Shown piece by piece: positions 14,967 to 23,906 of a stretch of DNA of 64,000 nucleotides; positions within the stretch are counted from its first letter, which is position 1; the number at the start of each line of letters is the position of its first letter. Position numbers and translations under genes: made by a program. The DNA lies in the NCBI RefSeq assembly GCF_013623775.1, contig NZ_JABFAM010000003.1:1-64000 (forward strand), written 5' to 3'. The stretch comes from Rufibacter sp. XAAS-G3-1. Lineage in GTDB: Bacteria > Bacteroidota > Bacteroidia > Cytophagales > Hymenobacteraceae. The notes beneath the pieces were generated by a model. The model ran no database searches. It saw nothing but the letters and a program-made list of their open reading frames with translations, and was not told the origin of the DNA.

Positions 14967-16349
14967 TTACTGGAATTTCTTCTGTTCAGGGACAAGCACG
15001 TCTCCTTTTTGAATCATTCTGTAAATAGTGGATTTCCCTACTTTGAGTTTCTCTGCTACGTAGACAACATTATAGTTGTACTTATCTAAATACTTCTGAA
15101 CCGTCTCATAGATGTATTCATCTAGCGTTTTTTCTTCTGAAGAGGCTGCCGTAACAGTTTTCTGCAGTTGAATATCATCACTTGTCACAAGTTTTGAATC
15201 AGATAACACAGCGGCTAGCTCCACAACTGCCTTTAACTCCCGCACATTGCCCGGGTATTGGTGGCTTAAAAGCTTTTTCTGCGCATCAGAACTAAACGTT
15301 TTCTCTTCTAAATCATTCTGGGAGCAGAAGTCTTTTAGAACCCTGTTGGCAATCAACAAGATATCATGTCCCCTTTCTCGTAGTGGCGGTAAATGAATCT
15401 GGATGCCAAGCAATCGGTAGAATAAATCCTCTCTAAAGTTACCTTTCTTTACTTCGTCCAATAAATTCCGGTGGGTAGCAGTAATGATTCTGACATCTAC
15501 GGGAATACTTTTGTTAGACCCCACTGGGGTTACCTCCCTTTCCTGTAAAACCCGCAACAGCTTGGATTGCAGGTGAAAACTCATCTCCCCAATCTCATCC
15601 AGGAAGAGGGTGCCTCCGTTGGCCTCTTCAAACTTACCTACCCTGCGGGCCGTGGCACCGGTAAAAGCTCCTTTCTCATGCCCAAAGAGTTCACTTTCCA
15701 ACAACTCAGAGGGCAGCGCAGCAATGTTCACCGCTACAAAGGGCATCTTTGATCTTTTAGAGTTCAGGTGAATGGCTTTCGCGATCAGTTCTTTCCCTGT
15801 TCCGGTTTCGCCGGTAACCGTAACGTTAATGTTATTTGCGGCGGCTTTTTCAACTAAATGGTACACCTTTTTGATGGGCTCAGAAGACCCCACCAACTCA
15901 CTTCCCAAGGTATACTTTTGGTTAACCTCTTTCCGGAGTACCTCTATCTCTTGCTTGAGCGTTCTATTATGCTTGATTTTCTCAACGATGCTCCAAAGCC
16001 GGTCTTTGGTTTCCTCGTTTTTGACAATATAGTCATAGGCTCCCATCTTCATGAGACTTACGGCCTTTCTGATGTCTTCCTGACCAGAGATGATGATAAT
16101 GTATGAATTGGGGCTCTTTTCCAGGATTTGCCGCAAAACCTCCTCACCTGAGACAGAAGGTAAGTGATAGTCTAGCGTGATGATGGTGGGAGATTCTGAT
16201 AAACGGCCCAAAAACTCATCTACGGAGTTGAAAACCTCCACCTGATGATCTGGGTTAGTGGACAGATGGTAACTTAAGAACTGTGAGTACCAAAGATCAT
16301 CTTCCAGCACAAAGATTTTTGCAGAAGAGTCATTTTGCAAACTAGACAT
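14967..16349 (-). CDS. Sigma-54-dependent response regulator (NtrC family)
   Basis: The protein has 460 residues. An N-terminal receiver (about 10-125) has [12 protein letters not shown] (phosphoacceptor Asp), IIISGQED and the Lys in YIVKNEE. The AAA+ domain (about 150-375) carries Walker [16 protein letters not shown], the sigma-54 contact loop GAFTGA, Walker [13 protein letters not shown] and the arginine region [11 protein letters not shown]-terminal Fis-type helix-turn-helix ([19 protein letters not shown]) binds enhancer DNA. It should activate RpoN promoters on phosphorylation. Its neighbours are the two kinase-like genes, and its most obvious target is the polysaccharide cluster. Confidence 0.95.
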   Translation of the reverse strand: MSSLQNDSSAKIFVLEDDLWYSQFLSYHLSTNPDHQVEVFNSVDEFLGRLSESPTIITLDYHLPSVSGEEVLRQILEKSPNSYIIIISGQEDIRKAVSLMKMGAYDYIVKNEETKDRLWSIVEKIKHNRTLKQEIEVLRKEVNQKYTLGSELVGSSEPIKKVYHLVEKAAANNINVTVTGETGTGKELIAKAIHLNSKRSKMPFVAVNIAALPSELLESELFGHEKGAFTGATARRVGKFEEANGGTLFLDEIGEMSFHLQSKLLRVLQEREVTPVGSNKSIPVDVRIITATHRNLLDEVKKGNFREDLFYRLLGIQIHLPPLRERGHDILLIANRVLKDFCSQNDLEEKTFSSDAQKKLLSHQYPGNVRELKAVVELAAVLSDSKLVTSDDIQLQKTVTAASSEEKTLDEYIYETVQKYLDKYNYNVVYVAEKLKVGKSTIYRMIQKGDVLVPEQKKFQ

Positions 16350-16868
16350 GGAAACCGAAAATAAATATTAGATAAAAGCAATTAACTACCTTCTACCGCC
16401 AATTTAAGAAAGTATTTGGACAATAGTTAATTGTACCCGCACGTTACTGTCTCTATTTACCAGTAGTGGCATGCAGAATATTTATCCGTTTATTCGTTCA
16501 AAGAAACTATACTTACTGGATTCCCCAACTTCTAGTTGTCATTTCATCCGATAAACTCTTGAGTATGAAATCCTTTAGAGCAGTAGACAGAAAATTATAT
16601 AAAAAGTTGGAGGATCGGCTTTGGCTCAGGAAGTACAGGCAAAGAGAAATTTTAAAAATATTGTATTTCCTGCAATCCCTTCAAATTATGCCAGCGCTCA
16701 AAACATGACTTTCTCGCCAGCGCGTTTAAGCCTCACTCTAGGTAAAACAGTTAGAAATCGATTTACAAGCGTACACGTTAACTACGTTCTAGTAGGGGCA
16801 GTACTTCTGCACAGGATTGCTTCACAAGAAAAGCAACTCTCTGCAGAAGTGCAATGCAGTACACTCCC
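16350..16868. other. Intergenic region, no gene recognised
   Basis: This 519-bp A+T-rich gap separates two same-strand signalling genes. Open frames on the plus strand (for example from 16466) are antisense, low-complexity and without family resemblance. Near 16790-16868 an imperfect inverted arrangement (TAGGGGCAGTACTTCTGCA against CAGAAGTGCAATGCAGTACACTCCCCTA) lies just downstream of the hybrid kinase gene and may act as its transcript end. Confidence 0.4.
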
Positions 16869-18950
16869 CTACGTTTTGGCTAGGACCTTTTTAGAGTTTA
16901 CGTGTTGAAGTACCTTGTTAAATAGGTCTTGGGGAACAAAGGGCTTTGTTAAGTAATCATTTACCCCAGCTTCCAGAATTCTTTTACGCTCTTCTTCACT
17001 GGCATTGGCCGTCAACGCAATTACGGGCAAGCTATACCCGGCTTCACGCAATCTGGAAACGGTTTGGAAGCCATCTAAATGAGGCATATACAGATCCATT
17101 AGCACTAGGTCATACTTTGTAGAATCTATCTTTGACAACGCCGACAGCCCGTCATCTGCAGTCTCTACTTCTGCGTGCCAGTTGGTAAGGAGCTTTGTGG
17201 CCACGGTCTTGTTTATGTCATTGTCATCCACCACCAGAATCTTTACTCCCCTCAGTTTGGTGCATGGGATCTTATTGCCTCCAATCTTGGGAAGGGTGAC
17301 CAAAGAAGACTGCGGCTTAACAAACCTTAACCGGACGCTAAACGAGGAACCTTCTCCTGGCACGCTTTTTAACTGGATAGCCCCTTTGTGAAGATCCACC
17401 AGGTTTTTGGTGATAGACAGGCCTAGTCCGGTACCACCGTATTGTCTGTGGGTAGAGGTGCTTGCCTGGGTAAAGCTTTCAAATATACTGCTTTGCTTGT
17501 CTACTGGTATACCAATACCGGTATCTGAGACGGTAAAGTCTAACACCCATTCCTGGCTGTTTTGATAGACCACGTCTACCCCTAATTTCACAGAACCGTG
17601 CTCAGTGAATTTGATGGCGTTACTTAACAAGTTATTCAGAATCTGCATCAATCTCACAGGGTCACCGGCTACTTCGGCGGGCGTGCGCGGATCAATGGCA
17701 AGGTCAAAGTTGATTCTCTTTTCCATTGAGCGCAAGCAAAGCGCCTGGTGAGTGTTCTTGAGCAGATCTTTTAAATGGAAGTTCACCTTTTCTAACTCAA
17801 CTTTGCCGGCCTCCATCTTAGAGTAATCAAGCGTATTGTTGATTAAGGCAAGCAAGTTCTGAGAAGAGAAATGAATGGAGTTCAGGTTTTGCTTATGCTC
17901 CTCTTTCAAACCATTCTCCTGCAACAGAAGATAGGTTAATCCCATAATGGCATTGAGAGGAGTCCTGATTTCGTGACTCATATAGGAAATAAACTCCGCC
18001 TTGCGTTGGGTGGCATGTTCTGCTACCACCTTTTCTGCCATCAGAGCCCTTTCTTTCTCAACGTGTTCTGTCACATTCTGGATAGCACCTACCAGCTTAG
18101 AGACCTTTGCGTTTTTTACAACAGCCTTCCCCTTCACTCTTAGCCAGGAAGAATCATCCCCGCTTGGCACTTCTACCAAACAGTTTAGTTCTTCCCCATC
18201 TATTATCAAGTTATCCCAGGCTTGGGCCAATCTTACCTGGCTTTCTTTGGTGAGGAACGGCATGAAAGAATCAAAGTCCTCTAGTGTGATAGAAGCGGGA
18301 ATCCCAAGCAGTTCATACACATACTCTGTGCAGAAGAACGCCTCCGTCTCAACTGAATACTCCCAGAAACCAGCCTCCAGCAAAGAGCTCGCCTCTGCGC
18401 TCAAGGCACCTGCCCGTTGCCGATTACTTAAGTTTTCATCTGGTGTGTCGGGCAACCGCACCCTGTCTACGGCCTTTGGCAAAGACCTAACAGGAACAGC
18501 ATTGTCGCTTTCGTATTTTTGCAGGCAGTAAGGTGCCGGAATATTTAATGTGGCGTGCACTTTGGTTGCTTCTTTGTTTACAATCTTACCTCTTACAGAA
18601 GTATCCCTAAAAACATAAAAACCATGAACCGAGGTAGAAATATCCTGGAAAGATGCTCCCAAACCTATTGACTCACTCACCCCTATCATCCTTCTCTTCC
18701 AAAGCTTATCTGTAGAAAGAGACAACAAGGCCATACCCTGCTCTTTGGTTAAATCAACCATAGCCCTAAAGAATCGCTTCAGGGCATTTAAGGAAAGAAA
18801 GGAAGGAGAAATCCCGAAAATGGTGTCTACCTCCTCTAATTGCTTAGAATTCCAAGAATCTGTAGCAGAACTTGTGAATTGCAGGGCCTGCCACTCATTC
18901 ATACTGCGAGATTCATTTACGGTGATGGGAGCAGACTTCATAAACAACAC
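16869..18950 (-). CDS. Hybrid histidine kinase (PAS-HisKA-HATPase-REC)
   Basis: The protein has 693 residues from the ATG at 18950; ATGs at 18941 and 18902 are alternatives. The N-terminal ~200 residues are unassigned and a PAS-like domain with a PAC segment lies at about 195-310. The kinase core is complete: H326 in YMSHEIRTPLNAI, N-box LLSNAIKFTEHG, DTGIGIP and GGTGLGLSI. The C-terminal receiver has VVDDNDIN, LVLMDLYMPHLDG and YLTKPF. No membrane helix is seen, so it is likely a cytosolic sensor. It is the intact kinase nearest the HPt protein and the NtrC-type regulator, and could feed both. Confidence 0.93.
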   Translation of the reverse strand: MLFMKSAPITVNESRSMNEWQALQFTSSATDSWNSKQLEEVDTIFGISPSFLSLNALKRFFRAMVDLTKEQGMALLSLSTDKLWKRRMIGVSESIGLGASFQDISTSVHGFYVFRDTSVRGKIVNKEATKVHATLNIPAPYCLQKYESDNAVPVRSLPKAVDRVRLPDTPDENLSNRQRAGALSAEASSLLEAGFWEYSVETEAFFCTEYVYELLGIPASITLEDFDSFMPFLTKESQVRLAQAWDNLIIDGEELNCLVEVPSGDDSSWLRVKGKAVVKNAKVSKLVGAIQNVTEHVEKERALMAEKVVAEHATQRKAEFISYMSHEIRTPLNAIMGLTYLLLQENGLKEEHKQNLNSIHFSSQNLLALINNTLDYSKMEAGKVELEKVNFHLKDLLKNTHQALCLRSMEKRINFDLAIDPRTPAEVAGDPVRLMQILNNLLSNAIKFTEHGSVKLGVDVVYQNSQEWVLDFTVSDTGIGIPVDKQSSIFESFTQASTSTHRQYGGTGLGLSITKNLVDLHKGAIQLKSVPGEGSSFSVRLRFVKPQSSLVTLPKIGGNKIPCTKLRGVKILVVDDNDINKTVATKLLTNWHAEVETADDGLSALSKIDSTKYDLVLMDLYMPHLDGFQTVSRLREAGYSLPVIALTANASEEERKRILEAGVNDYLTKPFVPQDLFNKVLQHVNSKKVLAKT

Positions 18951-19449
18951 ATTTATTTATTCCTTGTTCAAATATACAATAAAATATTAGTTCTGTTATT
19001 TTTTTGCATATTAATTTGAATTAAAGACTAGGAAAGCTATGGTTTTTCAGCTATTTCAAGCCTTTAATATTAAAAAATTTATATTAACATAACACCCAAT
19101 ATAAAGCTTCCCTGTATTTCAGTTTGAAATATTTGTTTCTATCTGCTCGTTTGCCTTGAATTATTGCGATCTTTCGTCTTTAATGCGCGCTAGCTTTAAC
19201 AATTCAACAAAGATTATATTAAAGTATTACCTTAAGCCTTCCTTGTGGAAGTACGCCAAAGCTCAATTGTGAATTTTAGTTGACTTTTCAAGAGTTAGGG
19301 GCACTTCAAGCACCAGGGCAACCGCGCCTTCAAAGTTTAACCTCTTCTCTCCTGAAAGCTACCCAAAGGGCCTGGCTTCGGCGAACCCTTATAAACGGTA
19401 CCGGCACAAAAGGTTTCACTTATCTCTGTCTAAAAGTAGAGTTTATGTT
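18951..19449. other. Intergenic leader region, no gene recognised
   Basis: About 500 bp, very A+T-rich from 18955 to 19240. It must hold the promoter of the hybrid kinase gene, but I cannot pick one confidently. The plus-strand frame from 19280 has no family resemblance and looks fortuitous. Confidence 0.4.
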
Positions 19450-19613
19450 AAAGCCTGTTTAAGCTTTGGCTTTTGCGCGGCAAACGGCCATAGAGAGAAC
19501 CTGCGTTCGCACTATTATCACCTTCGTAGCGCTGGCAGGCAGCTCGCAAAACGCTTCCGCAGAACCTTGCCCTGGCCATTTTCGCCCGCAAACCTGATAT
19601 TTGAACATTCTCT
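19450..19613 (+). repeat. 162-bp fold-back repeat, diverged copy 2
   Basis: Same order of blocks as copy 1: GCCTGTTTAAGC at the left, CGGCAAACGGCCATAGAGAGAACCTGCGTTCGC, then CGTAGCGCTGG, CGCTTCCGCAGAACCTTGCCCTGGCC and a right end ATATTTGAACATTCTCT. Its termini are the most diverged of the four full-length copies. It lies just downstream of the tRNA-Lys pair. Confidence 0.7.
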
Positions 19614-19650
19614 GCGCGCCGAGTTTCCAATGTACTGGAGTAGCCTAAAC

Positions 19651-19683
19651 AAAAAAGCCTCTTATTCCAAGAATAAGAGGCTT
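19651..19683 (-). terminator. Intrinsic terminator after distal tRNA-Lys
   Basis: Arms AAGCCTCTTATTC and GAATAAGAGGCTT (13 bp, loop of 3) are followed on the minus strand by a run of six U. It lies 7 bp beyond the 3' end of the tRNA gene. Confidence 0.85.
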
Positions 19684-19689
19684 CAGAAG

Positions 19690-19762
19690 TGATCCCGCTG
19701 GGATTCGAACCCAGGACCCATACATTAAAAGTGTATTGCTCTACCAGCTGAGCTACAGAATC
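19690..19762 (-). tRNA. tRNA-Lys (anticodon UUU), distal copy
   Basis: The minus strand folds as a full cloverleaf: acceptor GATTCTG pairs with CGGGATC (two G-U pairs), the D arm is GCTC AGCTGGTA GAGC, the anticodon loop is CTTTTAA (anticodon TTT), and the T arm is CTGGG TTCGAAT CCCAG. The discriminator is A and CCA is not encoded. It reads Lys AAA/AAG codons. The sequence is identical to the neighbouring copy. Confidence 0.97.
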
Positions 19763-19782
19763 ATGACTTAAGAGAAGGCGGT

Positions 19783-19819
19783 AAAAAAAGCCTTTCCGGG
19801 GATTAACCGGAAAGGCTTT
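19783..19819 (-). terminator. Terminator-like hairpin between the two tRNA-Lys genes
   Basis: Arms AAAGCCTTTCCGG and CCGGAAAGGCTTT (13 bp, loop of 7) are followed on the minus strand by a run of seven U. It would end or attenuate the transcript after the promoter-proximal tRNA. Confidence 0.8.
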
Positions 19820-19829
19820 GGTGATCAAG

Positions 19830-19902
19830 TGATCCCGCTGGGATTCGAACCCAGGACCCATACATTAAAAGTGTATTGCTCTACCAGCTGAGCTACAGAA
19901 TC
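19830..19902 (-). tRNA. tRNA-Lys (anticodon UUU), proximal copy
   Basis: Same cloverleaf, anticodon TTT and discriminator A as the distal copy, with every base of the 72-nt core the same; CCA is not encoded. The two genes are 67 bp apart, and each is followed by its own hairpin. The pair looks like a recent tandem duplication or one kept uniform by gene conversion. Confidence 0.97.
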
Positions 19903-19947
19903 TTTTTACTACCTTTGCTTGGAAGGGCGTTCCCCTTATTTGCGATG

Positions 19948-19979
19948 CAAAAGTATAATCGCTTTCTGTAAATGCCAAA
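19948..19979 (-). promoter_or_regulatory. Bacteroidota-type promoter for tRNA-Lys
   Basis: On the minus strand TTTG (19979-19976) is followed after 20 bp by TACTTTTG (19955-19948), matching the -33 TTTG and -7 TAnnTTTG elements of the main Bacteroidota sigma factor. Transcription would start about 40 bp before the proximal tRNA. It overlaps the start codon of the divergent gene at 19972. On the plus strand TACCTTTG at 19910-19917 could be the -7 element of that gene. Confidence 0.55.
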
Positions 19980-20736
19980 CATTTTCCGCAAATTCTGTCT
20001 GCTTTTTTGTGTTCTCTGCTTCTTCTGGACACAACCTGTTATGGCTCAATCTCCTACTGCGGCACTGGCGCAGGCAGATTCTTTGTTCAACCAGCACAGC
20101 TACACCCAGGCGCTGAGAATTTATGAGCAATTGCTTTCGCAGAAGCGCATTTATTCTCCGCAGATGCTTCTGAAAATGGCCTACATCCATGAAGGCCTGC
20201 AGCAATACACCCAGTCCATGCATTACCTGCAGCTGTTTTACAGCAAACACCCCAGCAGGTCTGTGTTAAGGAAAATGGAAGAAGTGGGGCTGCAGCAGCA
20301 CCTTTCCGGCTATGAGTATACTGACTGGAACTTCTTTAAAACCCAGTTCTATAAATATTATACCCAGATCTTGGAGCTACTGTTGGTGGGGGCCGCCGTC
20401 TCCCTTACCCTGCTTCTTATGCGGTGGTCTAAACATAAGACCATTAGTACCCAAGCAAAAGCCGGGTTTCTGATTTACCTGGGTTTCCTCTTCTACTTCG
20501 CCAACTACCTGAACTTAGACCAACAAGGCATTATCCAAAACAGCAACGTTCCTATCATGACGGCACCCTCGGCCGGCGCAGGGTTAGTGGCCACGGTGGG
20601 CACAGGCCATAAAGTCAACATTCTGGGCGAACAGGACATCTGGTACCGCATTGAGTGGAACGACCAAACCGCTTACATCCGAAAAAACAATCTATTGCTT
20701 CTGCCCCAGCCTTTGAGTGGCAAAGACTTGTTCTAG
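19972..20736 (+). CDS. BatE-like TPR / SH3 membrane protein
   Basis: The protein has 254 residues. A signal peptide (cleavage after VMAQ, about residue 26) precedes two to three tetratricopeptide repeats (about 30-100; ALAQADSLFNQHSYTQALRI). Two membrane helices lie at about 132-150 and 163-180, and the C-terminal part (about 190-245) has the strand pattern of a bacterial SH3 domain (VGTGHKVNILGEQDIWYRIEW). This is the layout of BatE from the Bacteroides aerotolerance operon, but no batA-D genes are nearby, so the orthology is uncertain. It is a single-gene unit divergent from the tRNAs. Confidence 0.75.
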   Translation: MPNIFRKFCLLFCVLCFFWTQPVMAQSPTAALAQADSLFNQHSYTQALRIYEQLLSQKRIYSPQMLLKMAYIHEGLQQYTQSMHYLQLFYSKHPSRSVLRKMEEVGLQQHLSGYEYTDWNFFKTQFYKYYTQILELLLVGAAVSLTLLLMRWSKHKTISTQAKAGFLIYLGFLFYFANYLNLDQQGIIQNSNVPIMTAPSAGAGLVATVGTGHKVNILGEQDIWYRIEWNDQTAYIRKNNLLLLPQPLSGKDLF

Positions 20737-20889
20737 GCAATGTAGGCGGCCCACGCGTTTCCGGCCCGTTTTCCGGAAAAGTGCCTTGAAACAGGGGCCA
20801 AGGATAAAGCCAGAAATAATCCTGCCTTCCTTGCTCTGCTTACTTGCTTACTGCCCTTCGGTAGAAAGCCTCATCCCCAACCCCCCTGA

Positions 20890-20931
20890 CGCGTTTAGAG
20901 CCTGTTTTACGGAAAACAGGCTCTAAACGCG
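20890..20931. repeat. Perfect 19-bp-arm hairpin of the GTTTTAGGC family
   Basis: Arms run from CGCGTTTAGAGCCTGTTTT to AAAACAGGCTCTAAACGCG around a 4-nt ACGG loop, without mismatch. It lies between convergent genes (the BatE-like gene and the SDR gene) and may end transcription of either or act as a REP-like element. The surrounding gap 20737-21081 also has a smaller palindrome at 20935-20961 (ACCTGTAAGGTC / GACCTCACAGGT) and nothing coding. Confidence 0.75.
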
Positions 20932-21009
20932 GAAACCTGTAAGGTCTTGGAGACCTCACAGGTGTAGATAGTACTGGCGCGAGACTCCAGTCTCGTGACA
21001 AAGGATGAA

Positions 21010-21036
21010 GCGAGTCTCCAGACTCGCCGGGAACCA
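21010..21036 (+). repeat. 27-bp dispersed motif, copy 1
   Basis: GCGAGTCTCCAGACTCGC plus CGGGAACCA is found again base for base at 58820-58846. The first 18 bases are a palindrome. Upstream at 20975-20998 a related inverted segment (GCGAGACTCCAGTCTCG) forms a pair with it. Confidence 0.75.
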
Positions 21037-21081
21037 CCAGCACGATGGCGCAACGTCAGTTACTTAAAAACAGAACAGCCG

Positions 21082-21888
21082 TTACTTAAACGGAGAGTCC
21101 GGTTCTTTCTTCATGTGGTTGTACACCAGTTTGTCGGTGAGGCCAGGCAGCCACTTGCTTAGGAACACGGTTAGCTTTCCCTGCCCAGTCATGACCAGTT
21201 CGCGGCGGCGTTTGCGGGCACCTTCCAGGATAAGGTCAGCCACTTGTTCAGAACTCATCATCTTTCCTTCCTCCCGCGGAGACTCGCCTTGTGGGCGGCC
21301 ATCGGCGGCGAGGGCGGTGTTCCGGATATTGGAGGCGGTAAACCCGGGGCAGGCGATCATGACGTGAAGCCCTTGGTGCAGCGTCTCGGTGCGCAAAGCT
21401 CCCAGGAAACCCTGCATGGCAAACTTGGAAGCCGAGTAACCGGTACGGCCCGGCAGCCCCTGGTAACCGGCAATGGAAGAAACCCCTATCACCGACCCCT
21501 TGCTTTTAAGAAGGTACGGCAACGCGTATTTGGTGCAGTACACGGTTCCCCAGAAGTTGATGTCCATGAGTTGCCGGATCACGTCCAGTTCCACGTCCTG
21601 AAAAAGTGCCCGCATACTAATACCGGCATTGTTCAGCATCACGTCAATGGTGCCGTAACGGGCTACGGTCTCCTCAATCAACCGGCGGCAATCGGCCTCT
21701 ATGCTCACATCGCCGGTCACGGCAAGGTAATCCACTCCGGCGGAAGCCAGCTCCTGCCCTACTTCGTTCAGTTTCTGGGTATTCCGGGCCGAAATCACTA
21801 CCTTTCCGCCCGCTTTCCCGAAGGCCAGGGCACAGGCCCTTCCAATTCCGGAGGAACCACCGGTGATGATGATCACTTTATTCTTCAT
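21082..21888 (-). CDS. Short-chain dehydrogenase/reductase (SDR family)
   Basis: I start at the ATG at 21888 (MKNKVIIITGGSSGIGRA), 268 residues. The classical SDR pattern is complete: TGGSSGIG for the NAD(P) pyrophosphate, ISARN after beta-2 (an Arg there favours NADP), LNNAGIS, catalytic Ser in IGVSSIAG, and YSASK for Tyr/Lys. The C-terminal region, with ILEGARKRRRELVMTGQGK, resembles the DltE/YqjQ subgroup. It reduces or oxidises a hydroxyl/keto substrate that cannot be named. A single gene, convergent with the BatE-like gene. Confidence 0.92.
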   Translation of the reverse strand: MKNKVIIITGGSSGIGRACALAFGKAGGKVVISARNTQKLNEVGQELASAGVDYLAVTGDVSIEADCRRLIEETVARYGTIDVMLNNAGISMRALFQDVELDVIRQLMDINFWGTVYCTKYALPYLLKSKGSVIGVSSIAGYQGLPGRTGYSASKFAMQGFLGALRTETLHQGLHVMIACPGFTASNIRNTALAADGRPQGESPREEGKMMSSEQVADLILEGARKRRRELVMTGQGKLTVFLSKWLPGLTDKLVYNHMKKEPDSPFK

Positions 21889-21991
21889 GTTCTGCTGCTT
21901 CTTTTGACGGCACCGCTGCCTAGGCAAAAGTACAAGAAGTTTCGGTATCCAACTTTCCTGAACGGGCTTTCACCTGATATACGTTGCTTTA

Positions 21992-22153
21992 AGAGCTTGT
22001 TTACATTTGAGGTTTGCAGGCGAAAACGGCCAGAGAAAGGTTCTGCGGAAGCATTTTTTGAGTAGCGTAGCAGCGCTACGGTGCGACTCAACCGCGAACG
22101 CAGGTTCTTTTTAGGATTGTTTGCAGCGCAAAGATGAAATGTAAACAAGCTCT
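21992..22153 (-). repeat. 162-bp fold-back repeat, copy 3 (inverted orientation)
   Basis: The ends read AGAGCTTGTTTACATTT and AAATGTAAACAAGCTCT, an almost perfect terminal inverted repeat. The interior is the reverse complement of copy 1: GGCCAGAGAAAGGTTCTGCGG first and GCGAACGCAGGTTCTTT later, around GTAGCAGCGCTACGG. It lies between the divergent SDR and rlmD genes, so it does not need a fixed position relative to gene ends. The rest of this gap (22154-22349) holds a small hairpin around 22180-22273 and a possible -7 element TAATTTTG at 22335-22342. Confidence 0.8.
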
Positions 22154-22349
22154 AAGCCCAATTTTCTAAAAGTAGACCTAAAACAGGGCGTAGTAACGCA
22201 ATCCAGTGCCTGAAGAGGTTATCGCTCCATCCGGAAACCCGTTCAAAGTAGGTTTCTGTTTTAGGGCTGCTTTTTAGAAAAGACCGCTAAAACGCCAATT
22301 ACATTGACAAGGCGGCTGTGCAGAGTTTTCTTTGTAATTTTGCGGCATC

Positions 22350-23765
22350 GTGAGAAGACACAAGAAAAGAAAAAGCAAATACAACATCCTTCCCCAGTTG
22401 CGGGTGGAGGAGATGGCCGCCGAGGGCAAGTGCCTGGCCCGGTATGAGAACCTAGTGGTTTTTATCTCAGACGTAGCACCCGGCGATGTGGTGGACGTGC
22501 GCGTGACCAAGGAGAAAAAGAACTTTCTGGAAGGCGTTCCCGTCCATTTCCATGCGTATTCAGACCTCCGGACACAGCCTTTCTGCGAGCATTTTGGCGT
22601 GTGCGGTGGCTGCAAATGGCAGCACATTCCGTATGACACCCAGCTGTTCTTTAAGCAGAAACAGGTAAACGACAACATAGAGCGCATTGGCAGGATCAAA
22701 GGCCATGAGATGCTCCCTATTCTGCCGTCTAAGCGGGTGAGTTTCTACCGCAACAAGCTGGAATTCACTTTTTCAGACAACGCGTGGCTTACCAAAGAAC
22801 AGATTGACAGCGGCGAAGAGCTGGACAGACGGGCCCTGGGCTTCCATATTCCGTTGCGTTTCGATAAGATTGTAGACCTGCGGCACTGTTACCTGCAGCC
22901 AGCCCCGTCCAATGAGATCAGGCTGGCCGTGAAACAGTACGCGCTGGAGCACAACCTCCCGTTTTTTGACTTAGTGAAGCAAGAGGGCTTTTTACGCAAC
23001 CTCATCATTAGAACCGCCAACACCGGCGACCTGATGGTGATTGTACAAGTCTTCCAGGACAGGTTGGAATGGCTTCAGCCTTTGCTGGATTATCTGTTGC
23101 AGGAATTCCCGCAGATTACCTCGCTGCAGTACGTGGTCAACAGCAAAGGCAACGAGACGTTCCATGACCTGGAGGTGGTGTGCTACCACGGCGAGCCGTA
23201 CATTCATGAACAGATGGAAGGCCTGCGTTTCAGGGTAGGGCCGAAGTCTTTTTACCAGACCAATTCAGAGCAAGCCTATAATCTGTACAAACTGACGCGG
23301 GAATTCGCGTTGCTAAACGGCACCGAGACGGTCTATGACCTGTACACCGGGGCGGGCACCATTGCCAACTTCGTGGCGCGGTCTGCGGCGCAGGTGGTGG
23401 GCATTGAGTACGTGGCCAGTGCCATAGAAGACGCCAAAATCAACTCGCAGATCAACGACATCTCCAACACGCACTTCTACGCCGGCGACATGAAAGACGT
23501 GCTCACCCATGAGCTTTTCGCCCAACATGGCCGCCCTGATGTGATCATCACAGATCCGCCCCGCGCCGGGATGCACCCAGATGTGGTGAAGAAACTGCTG
23601 GAGGTGAAAGCCAACCGCATTGTCTACGTAAGCTGCAACCCGTCTACCCAAGCCCGTGACCTGGAGATGCTTTCAGAATTGTATGATGTGGTGAAGATCC
23701 AACCGGTAGATATGTTCCCGCAAACCTACCACGTAGAAAGCGTGGCGCTGCTTACGTTGAAATAA
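22350..23765 (+). CDS. rlmD: 23S rRNA (uracil-5-)-methyltransferase, RlmD/TrmA family
   Basis: The protein has 471 residues and starts with GTG at 22350. An N-terminal TRAM domain (about 12-70) precedes an iron-sulfur motif with C79, C85 and C88 (FCEHFGVCGGCKW) and a fourth Cys in VDLRHCYLQP. The SAM-binding motif is VYDLYTGAGTIANF, DPPRAGMHP follows, and the catalytic Cys is in VYVSCNPSTQARDL. It methylates C5 of a uridine, typically U1939 or U747 of 23S rRNA; which site is modified here cannot be decided. The basic N-terminus (RRHKKRKSK) suits RNA binding. Confidence 0.93.
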   Translation: MRRHKKRKSKYNILPQLRVEEMAAEGKCLARYENLVVFISDVAPGDVVDVRVTKEKKNFLEGVPVHFHAYSDLRTQPFCEHFGVCGGCKWQHIPYDTQLFFKQKQVNDNIERIGRIKGHEMLPILPSKRVSFYRNKLEFTFSDNAWLTKEQIDSGEELDRRALGFHIPLRFDKIVDLRHCYLQPAPSNEIRLAVKQYALEHNLPFFDLVKQEGFLRNLIIRTANTGDLMVIVQVFQDRLEWLQPLLDYLLQEFPQITSLQYVVNSKGNETFHDLEVVCYHGEPYIHEQMEGLRFRVGPKSFYQTNSEQAYNLYKLTREFALLNGTETVYDLYTGAGTIANFVARSAAQVVGIEYVASAIEDAKINSQINDISNTHFYAGDMKDVLTHELFAQHGRPDVIITDPPRAGMHPDVVKKLLEVKANRIVYVSCNPSTQARDLEMLSELYDVVKIQPVDMFPQTYHVESVALLTLK

Positions 23766-23811
23766 AGACCTCACCGCCTAACTACTCTCCCGTGGAAGGG
23801 GAGCTTGGCTT

Positions 23812-23857
23812 GATGCGGTTTAGGCCTGATTTTCAAAAAACAGGGTTAAAACGCATC
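23812..23857. repeat. Imperfect hairpin downstream of rlmD
   Basis: Outer arms GATGCGGTTT and AAAACGCATC enclose the recurrent GGCCTGATTTTC / AAAAAACAGGGTT core. It sits just after the rlmD stop codon and before the next plus-strand gene. Confidence 0.5.
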
Positions 23858-23906
23858 AATTTTTGAAATTTGCACGTGCTACCTGATACGCACTACCTGA
23901 TACTTT

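Noticed and set aside
16466-16708. Possible 80-residue plus-strand protein
   Set aside because: Antisense to the operon direction, with no recognisable motif, promoter or conserved layout; composition fits A+T-rich noncoding DNA.
19448-19861. 137-codon minus-strand frame
   Set aside because: It translates the two tRNA-Lys genes and their spacer, giving the SQRDH-type artefact common over tRNAs.
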